A stretch of DNA of 64,000 nt, taken from contig NZ_CP031013.1 in NCBI RefSeq assembly GCF_003711205.1, positions 1,488,001 to 1,552,000 on the forward strand, read 5' to 3'. Within the stretch, counting starts at the first letter, position 1; each line of letters begins with the position of its first letter. A program made the translations under genes and the position numbers. This document shows positions 17,731 through 26,342 of this stretch, piece by piece. A model generated the notes under the pieces. It was not told where the DNA came from, ran no database searches, and worked only from the letters and a program-made list of their open reading frames with translations. The stretch is from Polaromonas sp. SP1 (GTDB taxonomy: Bacteria; Pseudomonadota; Gammaproteobacteria; Burkholderiales; Burkholderiaceae_C).

Positions 17731-18007
17731 GGTGATGTCCTTGGGGTGAAGTGAATGAAGAGCCTCCAATGTAGGTTTCAGCTTCTCTTTCAGGAATACC
17801 ATCCGGCTGGTTTATTCATTCAGTTTTTATGAATGATCGGGGTTTCCCACCGCACCCTGCAGCCGCGCGCAAGCGCCGCTTGCCCTCGTCTCGCCCGGGC
17901 CTGTGTGCCTACAGCCAGCTCAGTTGCAGGCTGACGCCGGCGGCGGCGGGCGCGGACTAGATTGGCTGCTCAGCCGCTGCGCTTTTTTCAGCCTTCAATG
18001 CGGGCCC

Positions 18008-20509
18008 ATGGCTGAACCGCATTGCCCACAGAACACAACAAAAATGCCGCCTAACACCGCTCCCCCCATCCCGCCCGCTCCCAACCCGGTTGATCCTCTC
18101 AAGCGCCGCGCCGCCTGGGCCGCGGGCGTCTTCCTGCTGGTGCTCGGCCTGCCCTTGTTGCTGGCCGGGTTCTGGCTCGTGGTGCTGGGAGGTTCTTCCT
18201 ACTACCTGCTCGCGGGCCTGGGCTTTGCGCTGTCGGGTGTCATGCTGGCGCGCCGCAGCCCGTCCGGGTTGTGGATTTTTGCACTGCTGGTTGCCGGCAC
18301 GCTGGCCTGGGCGCTGTGGGAGGCGGGGCTTGACTGGTGGCCGCTGGCGGCGCGCGGCGGCGTGGTGTTTTTGATCGGCCTTTTCCTGATGACGCCCTGG
18401 GTCGCCCGCACCTGGCCCATCAACGCCATCGGCCACGAAGGCTTGCTCGGTGTGCGCGGCGGCCGCTGGGCGCTGGGCAGTGCGCTGGGCGTCTTTCTGG
18501 TGGTGTCGGTTGTCACCTGGTTTCATGACGACAACCGCCTGATCGGCCTGCAACCGCTGGCGCCTATGGGCACCAGCACGGCAGCGCCGGCCGACGGTGT
18601 GCCGCCCGGTGAATGGCACGCGTATGGCCGCACCGGCCATGGCCAGCGCTATTCACCGCTGGCGCAGATCACGCCCGGCAACGTCAAGAGCCTGGAGATG
18701 GTCTGGCAGTACCGCACCGGCGACATGCGCGGCCAGCCCGGCGACCCGGAAGAAACGACGTTTGAAGCCACGCCGCTCAAGGTCGGCAACCGCCTTTTCT
18801 TTTGCACACCGCACCAGTCGGTGATCGCACTCGACGCCGCCACCGGCACGGAGGTCTGGCGCTTTAACCCCGGGATCCAGGGCCAGCTCGCGCTGCAGCA
18901 CCTCACGTGCCGCGGCCTGTCTTACCAGCCGCCGGCCACCATGCCCGTACCCGCCACGGCGGATGGCTGCACCGCCAAGCTCTTTATGCCCACCTCCGAC
19001 GGCCGCGTGATCGCGCTCAACCCCGACACCGGAAAAACCTGCACGTCGTTTGGCGATGGCAAAGGCCAGATCGACCTCTGGGCCGGCATGCCCAACGTCA
19101 AGCCCGGCGCCTACTACGCCACCTCACCGGTGGTGGTGACCGCCAGGCTCATCATCGTGGGCGGCACGGTGCTCGACAACGTCTCCACCAAAGAGCAGTC
19201 CGGCGTGATCCGCGCGTATGACATCAACACCGGTGCGCTGGCCTGGGCCTGGGATTCGGGCCAGCCCAACAGCAGCGCGCCGCTTGCACCCGGCCAGGTC
19301 TACACGCCCAACTCGCCCAACAGCTGGTCCATCTCCAGCGTCGATGAAACGCTGGGCATGGTCTATGTGCCGCTGGGCAACCAGCCGCCCGACCAGTGGG
19401 GCGGCAATCGCAGCCCGGCGGTCGAAACCTATTCGTCGTCGGTCGTCGCGCTCGACCTGGCCACCGGCAAGGTCCGCTGGAGTTTCCAGACCGTGCACCA
19501 CGACCTTTGGGACTACGACGTGCCGGCCCAGCCCAGCCTGCTGGACCTCACCATCAAGGGTGAAAAAGTGCCCGCGCTGGTGCAGCCCACCAAGCAGGGC
19601 GAGATTTTTGTGCTCGACCGCCGCACTGGCGTGCCGCTGCTGCCGGTCTCCGAAATGCCCGCACCGCAGGGCGCCGCCAAGGGCGACCGCAGCGCGCCTA
19701 CGCAGCCGAAGTCGGCACTCTCCTTCGACCCGCCGCCGCTGACAGGCCGCGACATGTGGGGCGCCACCATGTTCGACCAGCTGTATTGCCGCATTGCCTT
19801 TCAACGCCTGCGTTATGAGGGCCGCTTCACGCCCCCGTCCACCCAGGGCACGCTTGTGTACCCCGGCAACTTCGGCGTCTTCAACTGGGGCGGCGTGGCG
19901 GTCGACCCGGTGCGGCAGATGGCCTTCACCACACCGACCTACCTGGCCTTTGTCTCGCAGCTGGTGCCGCGCCCCGACGACACGGCGCTGATGGTGCAAG
20001 GCAAGAAGTTGCCCGCAGGCAGCCTGCCCGCACTCAACGAAAACTTCGGCGCGCCGTTTGCCGTCAAGCTGCGTCCCTTTGTCTCGCCGCTCGGCATCCC
20101 TTGCCAGGCGCCGCCCTGGGGCTATGTGGCCGGGGCTGACCTGACCACCGGCGCCGTCGCCTGGCAGCACAAAAACGGCACCGTGCGCGACCTCGCGCCC
20201 GTGCCCCTGCCCTTCAAGATGGGCGTGCCCAGCCTGGGCGGGCCGCTCACCACGGCCGGCGGCGTGGCCTTTCTCTCGGGCACGCTGGACGACTACCTGC
20301 GCGCCTACGACGTCAACAACGGCAATGAGATCTGGAAGGCTCGCCTGCCTGCCGGCGGGCAAGCCACGCCCATGAGCTACAGCGTCCCTGACGGCCGGCA
20401 GTTTGTGCTGGTGGTGGCGGGCGGGCATGGCTCGCTGGGCACGCGTGCCGGCGACTATGTGCGCGCCTACGCATTGCCGCTGGCCGGTGCGCCGCGCCCC
20501 GCGCCCTAG
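18008..20509 (+). CDS. gcd: Membrane-bound PQQ-dependent glucose dehydrogenase
   Basis: An 833-residue quinoprotein that oxidises glucose to gluconolactone in the periplasm and passes electrons to ubiquinone. Five N-terminal membrane segments are followed by the eight-bladed propeller starting at GEWHAYGRTGHGQRYSPL. Blade motifs such as ALDAATGTEVWRFNP and ALDLATGKVRWSFQ, and the WDYDVPAQP segment, match the Gcd group (E. coli Gcd is 796 residues). The start is uncertain: ATG 18008 and ATG 18044 both lack a good ribosome binding site, and an open frame runs back to 17903. The PQQ biosynthesis genes are not in the window. It is convergent with the alcohol dehydrogenase gene nine bases away. 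The gap 17731-18007 holds no gene; a TCATTC/GAATGA dyad lies near 17816. Confidence 0.93.
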   Translation: MAEPHCPQNTTKMPPNTAPPIPPAPNPVDPLKRRAAWAAGVFLLVLGLPLLLAGFWLVVLGGSSYYLLAGLGFALSGVMLARRSPSGLWIFALLVAGTLAWALWEAGLDWWPLAARGGVVFLIGLFLMTPWVARTWPINAIGHEGLLGVRGGRWALGSALGVFLVVSVVTWFHDDNRLIGLQPLAPMGTSTAAPADGVPPGEWHAYGRTGHGQRYSPLAQITPGNVKSLEMVWQYRTGDMRGQPGDPEETTFEATPLKVGNRLFFCTPHQSVIALDAATGTEVWRFNPGIQGQLALQHLTCRGLSYQPPATMPVPATADGCTAKLFMPTSDGRVIALNPDTGKTCTSFGDGKGQIDLWAGMPNVKPGAYYATSPVVVTARLIIVGGTVLDNVSTKEQSGVIRAYDINTGALAWAWDSGQPNSSAPLAPGQVYTPNSPNSWSISSVDETLGMVYVPLGNQPPDQWGGNRSPAVETYSSSVVALDLATGKVRWSFQTVHHDLWDYDVPAQPSLLDLTIKGEKVPALVQPTKQGEIFVLDRRTGVPLLPVSEMPAPQGAAKGDRSAPTQPKSALSFDPPPLTGRDMWGATMFDQLYCRIAFQRLRYEGRFTPPSTQGTLVYPGNFGVFNWGGVAVDPVRQMAFTTPTYLAFVSQLVPRPDDTALMVQGKKLPAGSLPALNENFGAPFAVKLRPFVSPLGIPCQAPPWGYVAGADLTTGAVAWQHKNGTVRDLAPVPLPFKMGVPSLGGPLTTAGGVAFLSGTLDDYLRAYDVNNGNEIWKARLPAGGQATPMSYSVPDGRQFVLVVAGGHGSLGTRAGDYVRAYALPLAGAPRPAP

Positions 20510-20518
20510 CGGATCAGC

Positions 20519-21556
20519 TCACGCCTCGATGATCACCTTCAGCGCTTTCGTATCGGCGGCGCGGCTGAAGGTGTCATAAGCCTTGAGGATGTTGCCCAGC
20601 TTGAAGCGGTGCGTGATCAGCCGCGCGGCATCGAAGCGTTTGGACCGCACGGTCTTGAGCAGCATGGGGATGGACATCGTGTCCACCAGCCCCGTGGTGA
20701 TCGTCACGTTGTGCGACCAGAGCTTTTCCAGGTGCAGGTTGACCTTGGTGCCGTGCACGCCCACATTGGCAATCGTGCCGCCCGCGGCCACGATGTCTTC
20801 ACACAGCTCGAAGGTGGCGGGAATCCCGACCGCCTCAATCGCGGTGTCCACGCCGCGGCCGTCTGTCAGCGCCATGATCCGCGCGGCCGCATCGCCCTTC
20901 TTGCTGTTCACCGTGTCGCTGGCGCCAAAGCGTTTGGCCACGGCCAGGCGGCTGTCGTCCACGTCCACCATGATGATGCGGGCCGGCGTATAAAACTGCG
21001 CCGTCAGCAAAGCCGCCAGCCCGATGGGGCCCGAGCCCACGATGGCCACCGAAGAGCCCGGCGCCACCTTGCCGTTGAGCACGCCGCACTCAAAGCCCGT
21101 GGGCAGGATGTCGCTCAGCATCACCAGCGCTTCTTCATCCGAATCCGGCGGGATCGGGTACAGGCTGGTGTCGGCATGCGGCGTGCGCACGTACTCGGCC
21201 TGCGTGCCGTCAATTTCGTTGCCCAGGATCCACCCGCCCGTTTCGCAGTGCGAATACATGCGCATGCGGCAGTACTCGCATTTGCCGCAGGACGAAATGC
21301 ACGAGATCAGCACCCGGTCGCCGGGCTTGAAAGCCGTCACGCCGGCGCCCACCGAATCAATCACGCCCACGCCTTCGTGCCCCAGGATGCGGCCCGGCGC
21401 GCAGGTCGCCACATCGCCTTTGAGGATATGCAGGTCGGTGCCGCAGATCGTGGTTTTCACGATCTTCACGATCGCATCGCCCGGCGCCTGGATCTCCGGC
21501 TTGGGGCGTTCTTCAAGGGTCTTGCGGCCGGGGCCGCCATAGACAAGTGCTTTCAT
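20519..21556 (-). CDS. Zinc-dependent alcohol dehydrogenase
   Basis: A 345-residue medium-chain dehydrogenase. Catalytic zinc ligands are visible in TTICGTDLH and GHEGVG, the structural zinc cysteines in CGKCEYCRMRMYSHC, and the NAD(P) loop in GSGPIGLAALL. The long substrate-lobe and the YSHC ending resemble the isopropanol/secondary-alcohol dehydrogenase branch. ATG 21556 has AGGAGA six bases upstream. It is transcribed alone; a dispersed repeat lies between it and the AraC gene on the same strand. The substrate is uncertain. Confidence 0.92.
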   Translation of the reverse strand: MKALVYGGPGRKTLEERPKPEIQAPGDAIVKIVKTTICGTDLHILKGDVATCAPGRILGHEGVGVIDSVGAGVTAFKPGDRVLISCISSCGKCEYCRMRMYSHCETGGWILGNEIDGTQAEYVRTPHADTSLYPIPPDSDEEALVMLSDILPTGFECGVLNGKVAPGSSVAIVGSGPIGLAALLTAQFYTPARIIMVDVDDSRLAVAKRFGASDTVNSKKGDAAARIMALTDGRGVDTAIEAVGIPATFELCEDIVAAGGTIANVGVHGTKVNLHLEKLWSHNVTITTGLVDTMSIPMLLKTVRSKRFDAARLITHRFKLGNILKAYDTFSRAADTKALKVIIEA

Positions 21557-21732
21557 TGAACTCTCCTGCAAAGGGGTGAGGGCATGCGCCCCTTTCGCAG
21601 AAGTCCGCGATGGCACATGCCCTTGCCCCCAGCAGGCGCGCATTCGGCGGCCAGGTCTGTGCGGTGACACACGCAAGCGGGCAGAAGGGCCCGTTTGGAC
21701 CAAGCCCGCCAGCGCCCGGCTGCGACATGCGA

Positions 21733-21797
21733 ATTTAAGAAAAATAGGCCTCTAGCCCTGACGGTGTATGGAGTTGTCGCTATTGTTTTAGTAGCAA
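21733..21797 (+). repeat. Dispersed intergenic repeat, copy 5
   Basis: TTTAAGAAAAATAGGCCTCT, AGCCC, a variable middle, then CGCTATTGTTTTAGTAGCAA, i.e. the GCTA..TAGC second stem. It lies upstream of the alcohol dehydrogenase gene on the minus strand. Confidence 0.78.
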
Positions 21798-21820
21798 TAA
21801 CATCCAGCACCCACCCCGCA

Positions 21821-22684
21821 CTACGCCGCAGCCTTGACCCAATCACGCGGCGACACACCCGTCTTCTGCGCAAACAGGCGCGACAGCGCCGAGGCATTGG
21901 CATAGCCCAGCTGCGCGGCAATCGCCTTGAGCGACTGGCCGCCGCGCAGCTCGCTTTGTGCAATCGCCAGCCGCCAGGTCGCCAGGTAGTCCGCCGGCGT
22001 TTGCCCGACCTTTTGTTTGAACAGCACCGCAAACGCGCTGCGCGACATGCCGGCTGCTTGCGCCATGCGCTCCAGGCTCCAGGCATCGCCGGGGGCTTCA
22101 TGCACCGCCGCCAGCGCGCGCGCCAGGCGCGGCTCGCCCAGCCCGGCCAGCAGGCCTTCGGGTGTGCCGCCTTCTTCAGAATGGTCCAGCAGCCAGCGCA
22201 GCAGTTGCAGCAGCAGAACCTCAAACAGTCGGTCAGCCAGCAGCCGTTGCCCGCAGCGCACCTGCCCGGTCTCGGCAAACAGCAGGGCCAGGGTGTGCTC
22301 CAGCCCCTGCACGCGTGACAGCGGCAGCACCACCAGGGCAGGCAGCGCACGCGCCAGCGGGTGGCTGGCGCCGCCGTCAAAGGCCAGCGTCGCGCAGGTG
22401 AAGTCGGCGCCTTCGACCGGCGCGTTGTGAAAGTCATGCGCCAAAGGCCGCGGGTAAAACACCAGGCTGGGCTCCGTCACCTCCACACGCTTGGGCGCGC
22501 CCGCGCCGGCGCGGTGCGTCACCACCATGGTCCCGCGCCGCATCACATGCAAAAAGCCCAGCCCGGCTTCGGGCGTGAAGCGCGTGACGCCGCACAGCGG
22601 CCCGTTGTGAAACATGTGGGCCCGCACACGAAAGCGGTCCATCAGGGCGGAAAGCCGGTCAATTCCTTCGGGGGTGGCGGTCAT
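21821..22684 (-). CDS. AraC family transcriptional regulator with cupin sensor
   Basis: A 287-residue regulator with an N-terminal cupin-like domain (DRLSALMDRFRVRAHMFHNG, then LGFLHVMRRGTMVV) of the type called Cupin_6, and a C-terminal double HTH (WSLERMAQAAGMSRSAFAVL, then LKAIAAQLGYANASALSRLF). ATG 22684 gives the standard family start, although the Shine-Dalgarno is weak. It is divergent from the AhpD-like gene at 22854, and AraC/AhpD pairs of this kind are common, so it probably activates that gene. The effector is unknown. Confidence 0.92.
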   Translation of the reverse strand: MTATPEGIDRLSALMDRFRVRAHMFHNGPLCGVTRFTPEAGLGFLHVMRRGTMVVTHRAGAGAPKRVEVTEPSLVFYPRPLAHDFHNAPVEGADFTCATLAFDGGASHPLARALPALVVLPLSRVQGLEHTLALLFAETGQVRCGQRLLADRLFEVLLLQLLRWLLDHSEEGGTPEGLLAGLGEPRLARALAAVHEAPGDAWSLERMAQAAGMSRSAFAVLFKQKVGQTPADYLATWRLAIAQSELRGGQSLKAIAAQLGYANASALSRLFAQKTGVSPRDWVKAAA

Positions 22685-22853
22685 GGTGTCTTGGAGGTTT
22701 CTGGATGAAAAGGATGATTTGCTGGACCAATTGATCCAATACGTCCAGATTATCGCGAGAAACTTCCCCCTGTGCAGCAAGGGCCCTACAAGCCCCGCTG
22801 CGCGAAATGACCTCTTCCTCAACCGCGACTCTTCAACTTCCAAGGACTTCACC

Positions 22854-23408
22854 ATGTCACGCGTTCCCTTGATCGACCGTACCGCCGCTTCCACCTCCGC
22901 CGACCGCAAGGCCCTGCTCGACCAGGTCAACCAGGCCTTCGGCGCCACGCCCAATATGTTCAAGGCCGTCGCCAACTCGCCCGCTGCGCTCAAAAGCATG
23001 TGGGGCTCCTTCGGCGCGCTGGGCGGCGGCGTCATCACGCCCAAGCTCGGCGAGCAGATCGCCGTCGCCGTGGCCGACCGCAATGCCTGCGAATACTGCC
23101 TGGCCGCGCACACCGCGCTCGGCCGCAAGGCCGGCGTCAGCGCCGAAGGCATGGCCGCCGCGCAGCGCGGCGAGTCGGCCGACCCGGCCACCGCCGCCGC
23201 ACTCGCGTTTGCGCTCAAGCTGGTGAACGACCGCGGCAACGTGTCCGAAGCCGATGTGCAGGCCCTTCGCCAGGCCGGCTTTAACGACGAGCAGGTCGTG
23301 GAGATCCTCGCGCATGTGGCGCTCAACCTCTTCACCAACTACGTCAATGTGGCGTTTGCGGTGCCGGTGGATTTCGCGCCTGTGAAGCTGAGCCGCGCTG
23401 CCGCCTGA
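22854..23408 (+). CDS. Carboxymuconolactone decarboxylase/AhpD-like alkylhydroperoxidase
   Basis: A 184-residue all-helical AhpD-fold protein with the redox motif Cys79-Glu-Tyr-Cys82 and His86 (CEYCLAAH), as needed for peroxide reduction through a disulfide. The family detoxifies organic peroxides or acts in carboxymuconolactone decarboxylation; the CxxCxxxH pattern favours the peroxidase type. CCAAGGACTTCACC before ATG 22854 contains AAGGA. It is divergent from the AraC regulator at 22684 and followed by a thioredoxin-like gene 73 bp downstream on the same strand, which could act in the same peroxide response. Confidence 0.9.
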   Translation: MSRVPLIDRTAASTSADRKALLDQVNQAFGATPNMFKAVANSPAALKSMWGSFGALGGGVITPKLGEQIAVAVADRNACEYCLAAHTALGRKAGVSAEGMAAAQRGESADPATAAALAFALKLVNDRGNVSEADVQALRQAGFNDEQVVEILAHVALNLFTNYVNVAFAVPVDFAPVKLSRAAA

Positions 23409-23481
23409 CGCACCGCTCTGTTCTTAAACCGATATGCGCGGCCTGCAACAAGATCCCGGCAGGCCGCGCTGAAAGCTTTTT

Positions 23482-23973
23482 ATGCCCACCCACACGCCTC
23501 CCGCCGTGCATCCCTTCGCACCTGACTGGCACATCGCCCACTGGCTCAACACGCCGTCGCCCATCACGCTCGAATCCTTGCGCGGCAAGGTGGTTCTCAT
23601 GCACGCCTTCCAGATGCTGTGCCCGGCTTGCGTCAGCCACGGCCTGCCGCAAGCCACCGCGGTGCGCCAGGCGTTTGCCGAATCGTCTGTCGCCGTCATC
23701 GGCATCCACACCGTGTTTGAGCACCACCGCGTGATGACCCACGAGGCGCTGCAGGTGTTCGCGCATGAGCAGCGCCTGCGCTTTCCCATAGGCGCCGACA
23801 TGCCCGGCGCCGATGGCCCCATTCCGCAAACCATGGCCGCCTACGCGTTGCGCGGCACGCCCAGCATGGTGCTGATCGACAAGCAGGGCCGGCTGCGACT
23901 GAGCCACTTCGGCCACCTGAACGACCTGGCGCTGGGCGCGGCGATGGGCCAGTTGCTGACGGAGCCGGCCTGA
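23482..23973 (+). CDS. Thioredoxin-like/TlpA-type redox protein
   Basis: A 163-residue thioredoxin-fold protein with active-site Cys47-Pro-Ala-Cys50 (QMLCPACVSHG) and the cis-proline segment RGTPSMVLIDKQG. There is no signal peptide, so it is cytoplasmic unless exported by another route. The CPAC motif and the AVIGIHTVFEHH segment resemble TlpA/peroxiredoxin-related proteins. No clear ribosome binding site precedes the ATG (GCTGAAAGCTTTTT). It follows the AhpD-like gene and may supply electrons to it, which is inference only. Confidence 0.85.
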   Translation: MPTHTPPAVHPFAPDWHIAHWLNTPSPITLESLRGKVVLMHAFQMLCPACVSHGLPQATAVRQAFAESSVAVIGIHTVFEHHRVMTHEALQVFAHEQRLRFPIGADMPGADGPIPQTMAAYALRGTPSMVLIDKQGRLRLSHFGHLNDLALGAAMGQLLTEPA

Positions 23974-24049
23974 AGTCGGCCTGCGCAGGGCGCCCTTGTC
24001 GGCGCGCCTGCCTACAGCCGGCAGCGGGTGCATCGCCCTAAACTGCCTT

Positions 24050-25027
24050 ATGAAGATTGCCCGCCTGCTGATTACCCTTGCCGCCACGGCCGCCGCCACC
24101 ACCACTGCATTTGCGCTGGAGCCCGAAGAGATCTTCAAACGCGCAGCGCCCGCCGTATGGACGGTGAAGGCCGACGTCGGCAACAACCAGGTCGCCATCG
24201 GCAGCGCCGTCGCCATCACGCCCAGCCTGCTGGTCACCGCCTGCCATGTGGTGAGCAAGGCCATCACCATCAAGCTGACGCAGCAGCAGCGCGAAGTCAA
24301 AGTCATCCGCATCACGCGCGACCCGGTGCCCGAGCACGACCTGTGCGTGCTGCAGACCGAGCCCGGCGTGGCGCTGGCCACCGTCACCATCGCACCCATA
24401 GACACCGTGCGCACAGGCGCCAAGGCCTACGCGATCGGCAGCCCGCACGGGCTGGAGCTCACGCTGTCCGAAGGCCTGGTGTCCTCGCTGCGCGCCAACA
24501 ACACCAGTACGCTGCCCACCATCCAGACGTCCGCGTCCATTTCATCCGGCTCCAGCGGCGGCGGTTTGTTTGATGCCGAGGCGCGCCTGATGGGCGTGAC
24601 CATCAACATCTCGCCCGGCGGTGAAAACCTGGGCTTTGCCTACCCCGCGCAGCTGGTGATGGAGCTGCCCAAACGCATAGACGCCGAACTCGTGCAGTGG
24701 CGCGAGCGCCTGAAAAACCTGGGCGTGGTGATGGGCGCCAACGGCGAGCCCACACCCTCCGGCCATGCCGAGCTGGACAACGAAGCCGCCTTGCCCGTGC
24801 TGGGCGGCGGCAGCGACCCGGCCGCGCTGCGCCTGGCCTACAAACAGTTTTTGCTGCAGTCGCAGCCGCGCGCTTTCATGATCACCAGCGACGGCCAATT
24901 CGGCGCCGTCACCAGCCTGGCCGGGCTGAACGAGCAAGTAGCCAGCTGCGCCCAAAAGAAAATCACCTGCGCGGTTTATGCCGTCAACGGCACGGTGGTG
25001 TGGGGCAAGCAGCAGCCGGCGCGCTGA
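24050..25027 (+). CDS. Secreted trypsin-like serine protease
   Basis: A 325-residue protein with a Sec signal peptide ending near TAFA-LEPEE and a chymotrypsin-fold protease domain with the triad His66 (TACHVV), Asp97 (EHDLCV) and Ser169 (SGSSGGGLF). It resembles the DegP-type protease core but has no PDZ domain; the C-terminal 100 residues are of unknown type. ATG 24050 is taken because the signal peptide starts there; the frame is open from 23996. Location is predicted as periplasm. It may be a quality-control protease. It stands alone, followed by a dispersed repeat. Confidence 0.87.
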   Translation: MKIARLLITLAATAAATTTAFALEPEEIFKRAAPAVWTVKADVGNNQVAIGSAVAITPSLLVTACHVVSKAITIKLTQQQREVKVIRITRDPVPEHDLCVLQTEPGVALATVTIAPIDTVRTGAKAYAIGSPHGLELTLSEGLVSSLRANNTSTLPTIQTSASISSGSSGGGLFDAEARLMGVTINISPGGENLGFAYPAQLVMELPKRIDAELVQWRERLKNLGVVMGANGEPTPSGHAELDNEAALPVLGGGSDPAALRLAYKQFLLQSQPRAFMITSDGQFGAVTSLAGLNEQVASCAQKKITCAVYAVNGTVVWGKQQPAR

Positions 25028-25052
25028 GTTTGTGCCTTTGCTTCACACAAAA

Positions 25053-25118
25053 ACTTCAAGCCAAATCGGCCTCCAGCCCAATCATTGCCTTGGCTGTGTG
25101 CTCCTGAAAAGATAGCAA
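25053..25118 (+). repeat. Dispersed intergenic repeat, copy 6
   Basis: CAAATCGGCCTCCAGCCCAA, then the possible stem CCAA-TCATTGCC-TTGG, then CTCCTGAAAAGATAGCAA, between the convergent protease and lysR genes. Confidence 0.78.
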
Positions 25119-25134
25119 CCAGCCGAAGCGCAGT

Positions 25135-26064
25135 TCAAGGATAAAACGCCGCCCCCGCCGCAAACTCCGCCTTGAACACCTCCGCCACCCAGTCGGCAAA
25201 GGCCCGCACCTTGGCCGTCAGGTGGCGGTTGCGCGGGTACATCACCACCATGGCCAGGTCTTCGGGCTGCCAGTCAGGCAGCACGCGCACCAGTTGCCCG
25301 CTGGCCAGCAATGCACAGGTGCGCCGCGTGAGCGGCGGCTGCGCCAGGCCCAGGCCTGCCAGCACCGCGCCCATGTGGCTGTCGGCGTCGTTGCAGCTCA
25401 CCCAGTGCGGGCGGTTGATGTGATGCGTCTGGCCGTCTTTGGAGAACTCGAACGGGAACACCCGGCCCGTTTTGGCGGAGTGAAAGTTCACAAAGCGGTG
25501 CTGCTCCAGGTCTTCCAGCGTCTGGGGCGTGCCGTGTTTCTCTAGATAAGAAGGCGCCGCGCAGGTCACCACCTTCAGCCGGCCCAGCGGCCGCGCCACC
25601 AGCGTCTCGTCGTGCACCAGGCCGCCGCGTATCACGCAGTCCACGCCTTCGGCCACCAGGTCCACCGGCCTGTCGGTGCTGCCCAGCTCCAGCACCATGT
25701 CGGGGTAGCGTTTGAAAAACTCCGGCAGCACCGGTGAGATGACATGCCGGCCCACGGCGGCCGGCACATCCACGCGCAGCCGCCCGGCCGGCGTGGCCAC
25801 CGCCCGGCGCAGCGTTCCTTCCAGTTCGCCCATGTCCTGCACCATGGCCAGCGCCCGCTGGTGGTACAGCGCGCCGTCGTCCGTCAGGCTCAGCCGGCGC
25901 GTGGTGCGGTTGAGCAGGCGCACGCCCAGGTGCGCCTCCAGCTCCTGCACCAGCGTGGTCACCCGGGCTTTGGGCAGGTGCAGCGCCGTGGCGGCCGCAG
26001 TAAAGCTGCCCAGCTCCACCACCTGGTTAAACACTTCCATCGCTCTGTAGCGGTCAACGCTCAT
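25135..26064 (-). CDS. LysR family transcriptional regulator
   Basis: A 309-residue LysR-type protein. The HTH reads FNQVVELGSFTAAATALHLP and ARVTTLVQELEAHLGVRLL, and the effector domain starts at GRLRVDVPAAVGRHVISPVL. ATG 26064 is preceded by AAAAGG about ten bases upstream and is the usual start. It is divergent from the aldo-keto reductase gene at 26343 and probably regulates it. The 278-bp gap between them contains two copies of a TTCGACAAGCTCA repeat and an inverted repeat at 26219-26242. Confidence 0.92.
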   Translation of the reverse strand: MSVDRYRAMEVFNQVVELGSFTAAATALHLPKARVTTLVQELEAHLGVRLLNRTTRRLSLTDDGALYHQRALAMVQDMGELEGTLRRAVATPAGRLRVDVPAAVGRHVISPVLPEFFKRYPDMVLELGSTDRPVDLVAEGVDCVIRGGLVHDETLVARPLGRLKVVTCAAPSYLEKHGTPQTLEDLEQHRFVNFHSAKTGRVFPFEFSKDGQTHHINRPHWVSCNDADSHMGAVLAGLGLAQPPLTRRTCALLASGQLVRVLPDWQPEDLAMVVMYPRNRHLTAKVRAFADWVAEVFKAEFAAGAAFYP

Positions 26065-26100
26065 GGTTTTGTTGCCTTTTACTTTTTGACTGTTTCTGGC

Positions 26101-26193
26101 CGTTCGCCCTGAGCTGCCTGTCCTGAGCCCGTCGAAGGGGTCGAAGGGTTTGGTTGCAAGCGACAAGGCTTCGACAAGCTCAGCCCGAACGGG
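26101..26193. repeat. Inverted pair of TTCGACAAGCTCA-type palindromic repeats
   Basis: One arm (26101-26142) reads CGTTCGCCCTGAGC ... GAGCCCGTCGAAGGGG, and the other (26167-26193) GGCTTCGACAAGCTCAGCCC and GAACGG. The same family occurs at 34489 and 52818-52908. It is a REP-like extragenic element. Confidence 0.75.
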
Positions 26194-26218
26194 GTGGGTG
26201 TCCGTCCTGGATGACCGT

Positions 26219-26242
26219 ACTGTTTTATAAATCAGTAACAGT
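26219..26242. promoter_or_regulatory. Inverted repeat upstream of AKR gene
   Basis: ACTGTT and AACAGT are exact complements 12 bp apart in an AT-rich stretch (TTATAAATC between them). This may be the regulator site for the lysR/AKR pair. Confidence 0.4.
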
Positions 26243-26342
26243 TATTTTGAAATACGGCAGTTTATTCTTTTAATCAACGCCAATACAGTCCTTCTACCCG
26301 CTTACCCAAGCACTGACCCCAAATTCACCAAAAGGCTCCCCA

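Noticed and set aside
19124..20428. Long minus-strand frame opposite the glucose dehydrogenase gene
   Set aside because: The opposite strand encodes a clear quinoprotein; the antisense translation is low-complexity and His/Arg/Gly-rich.
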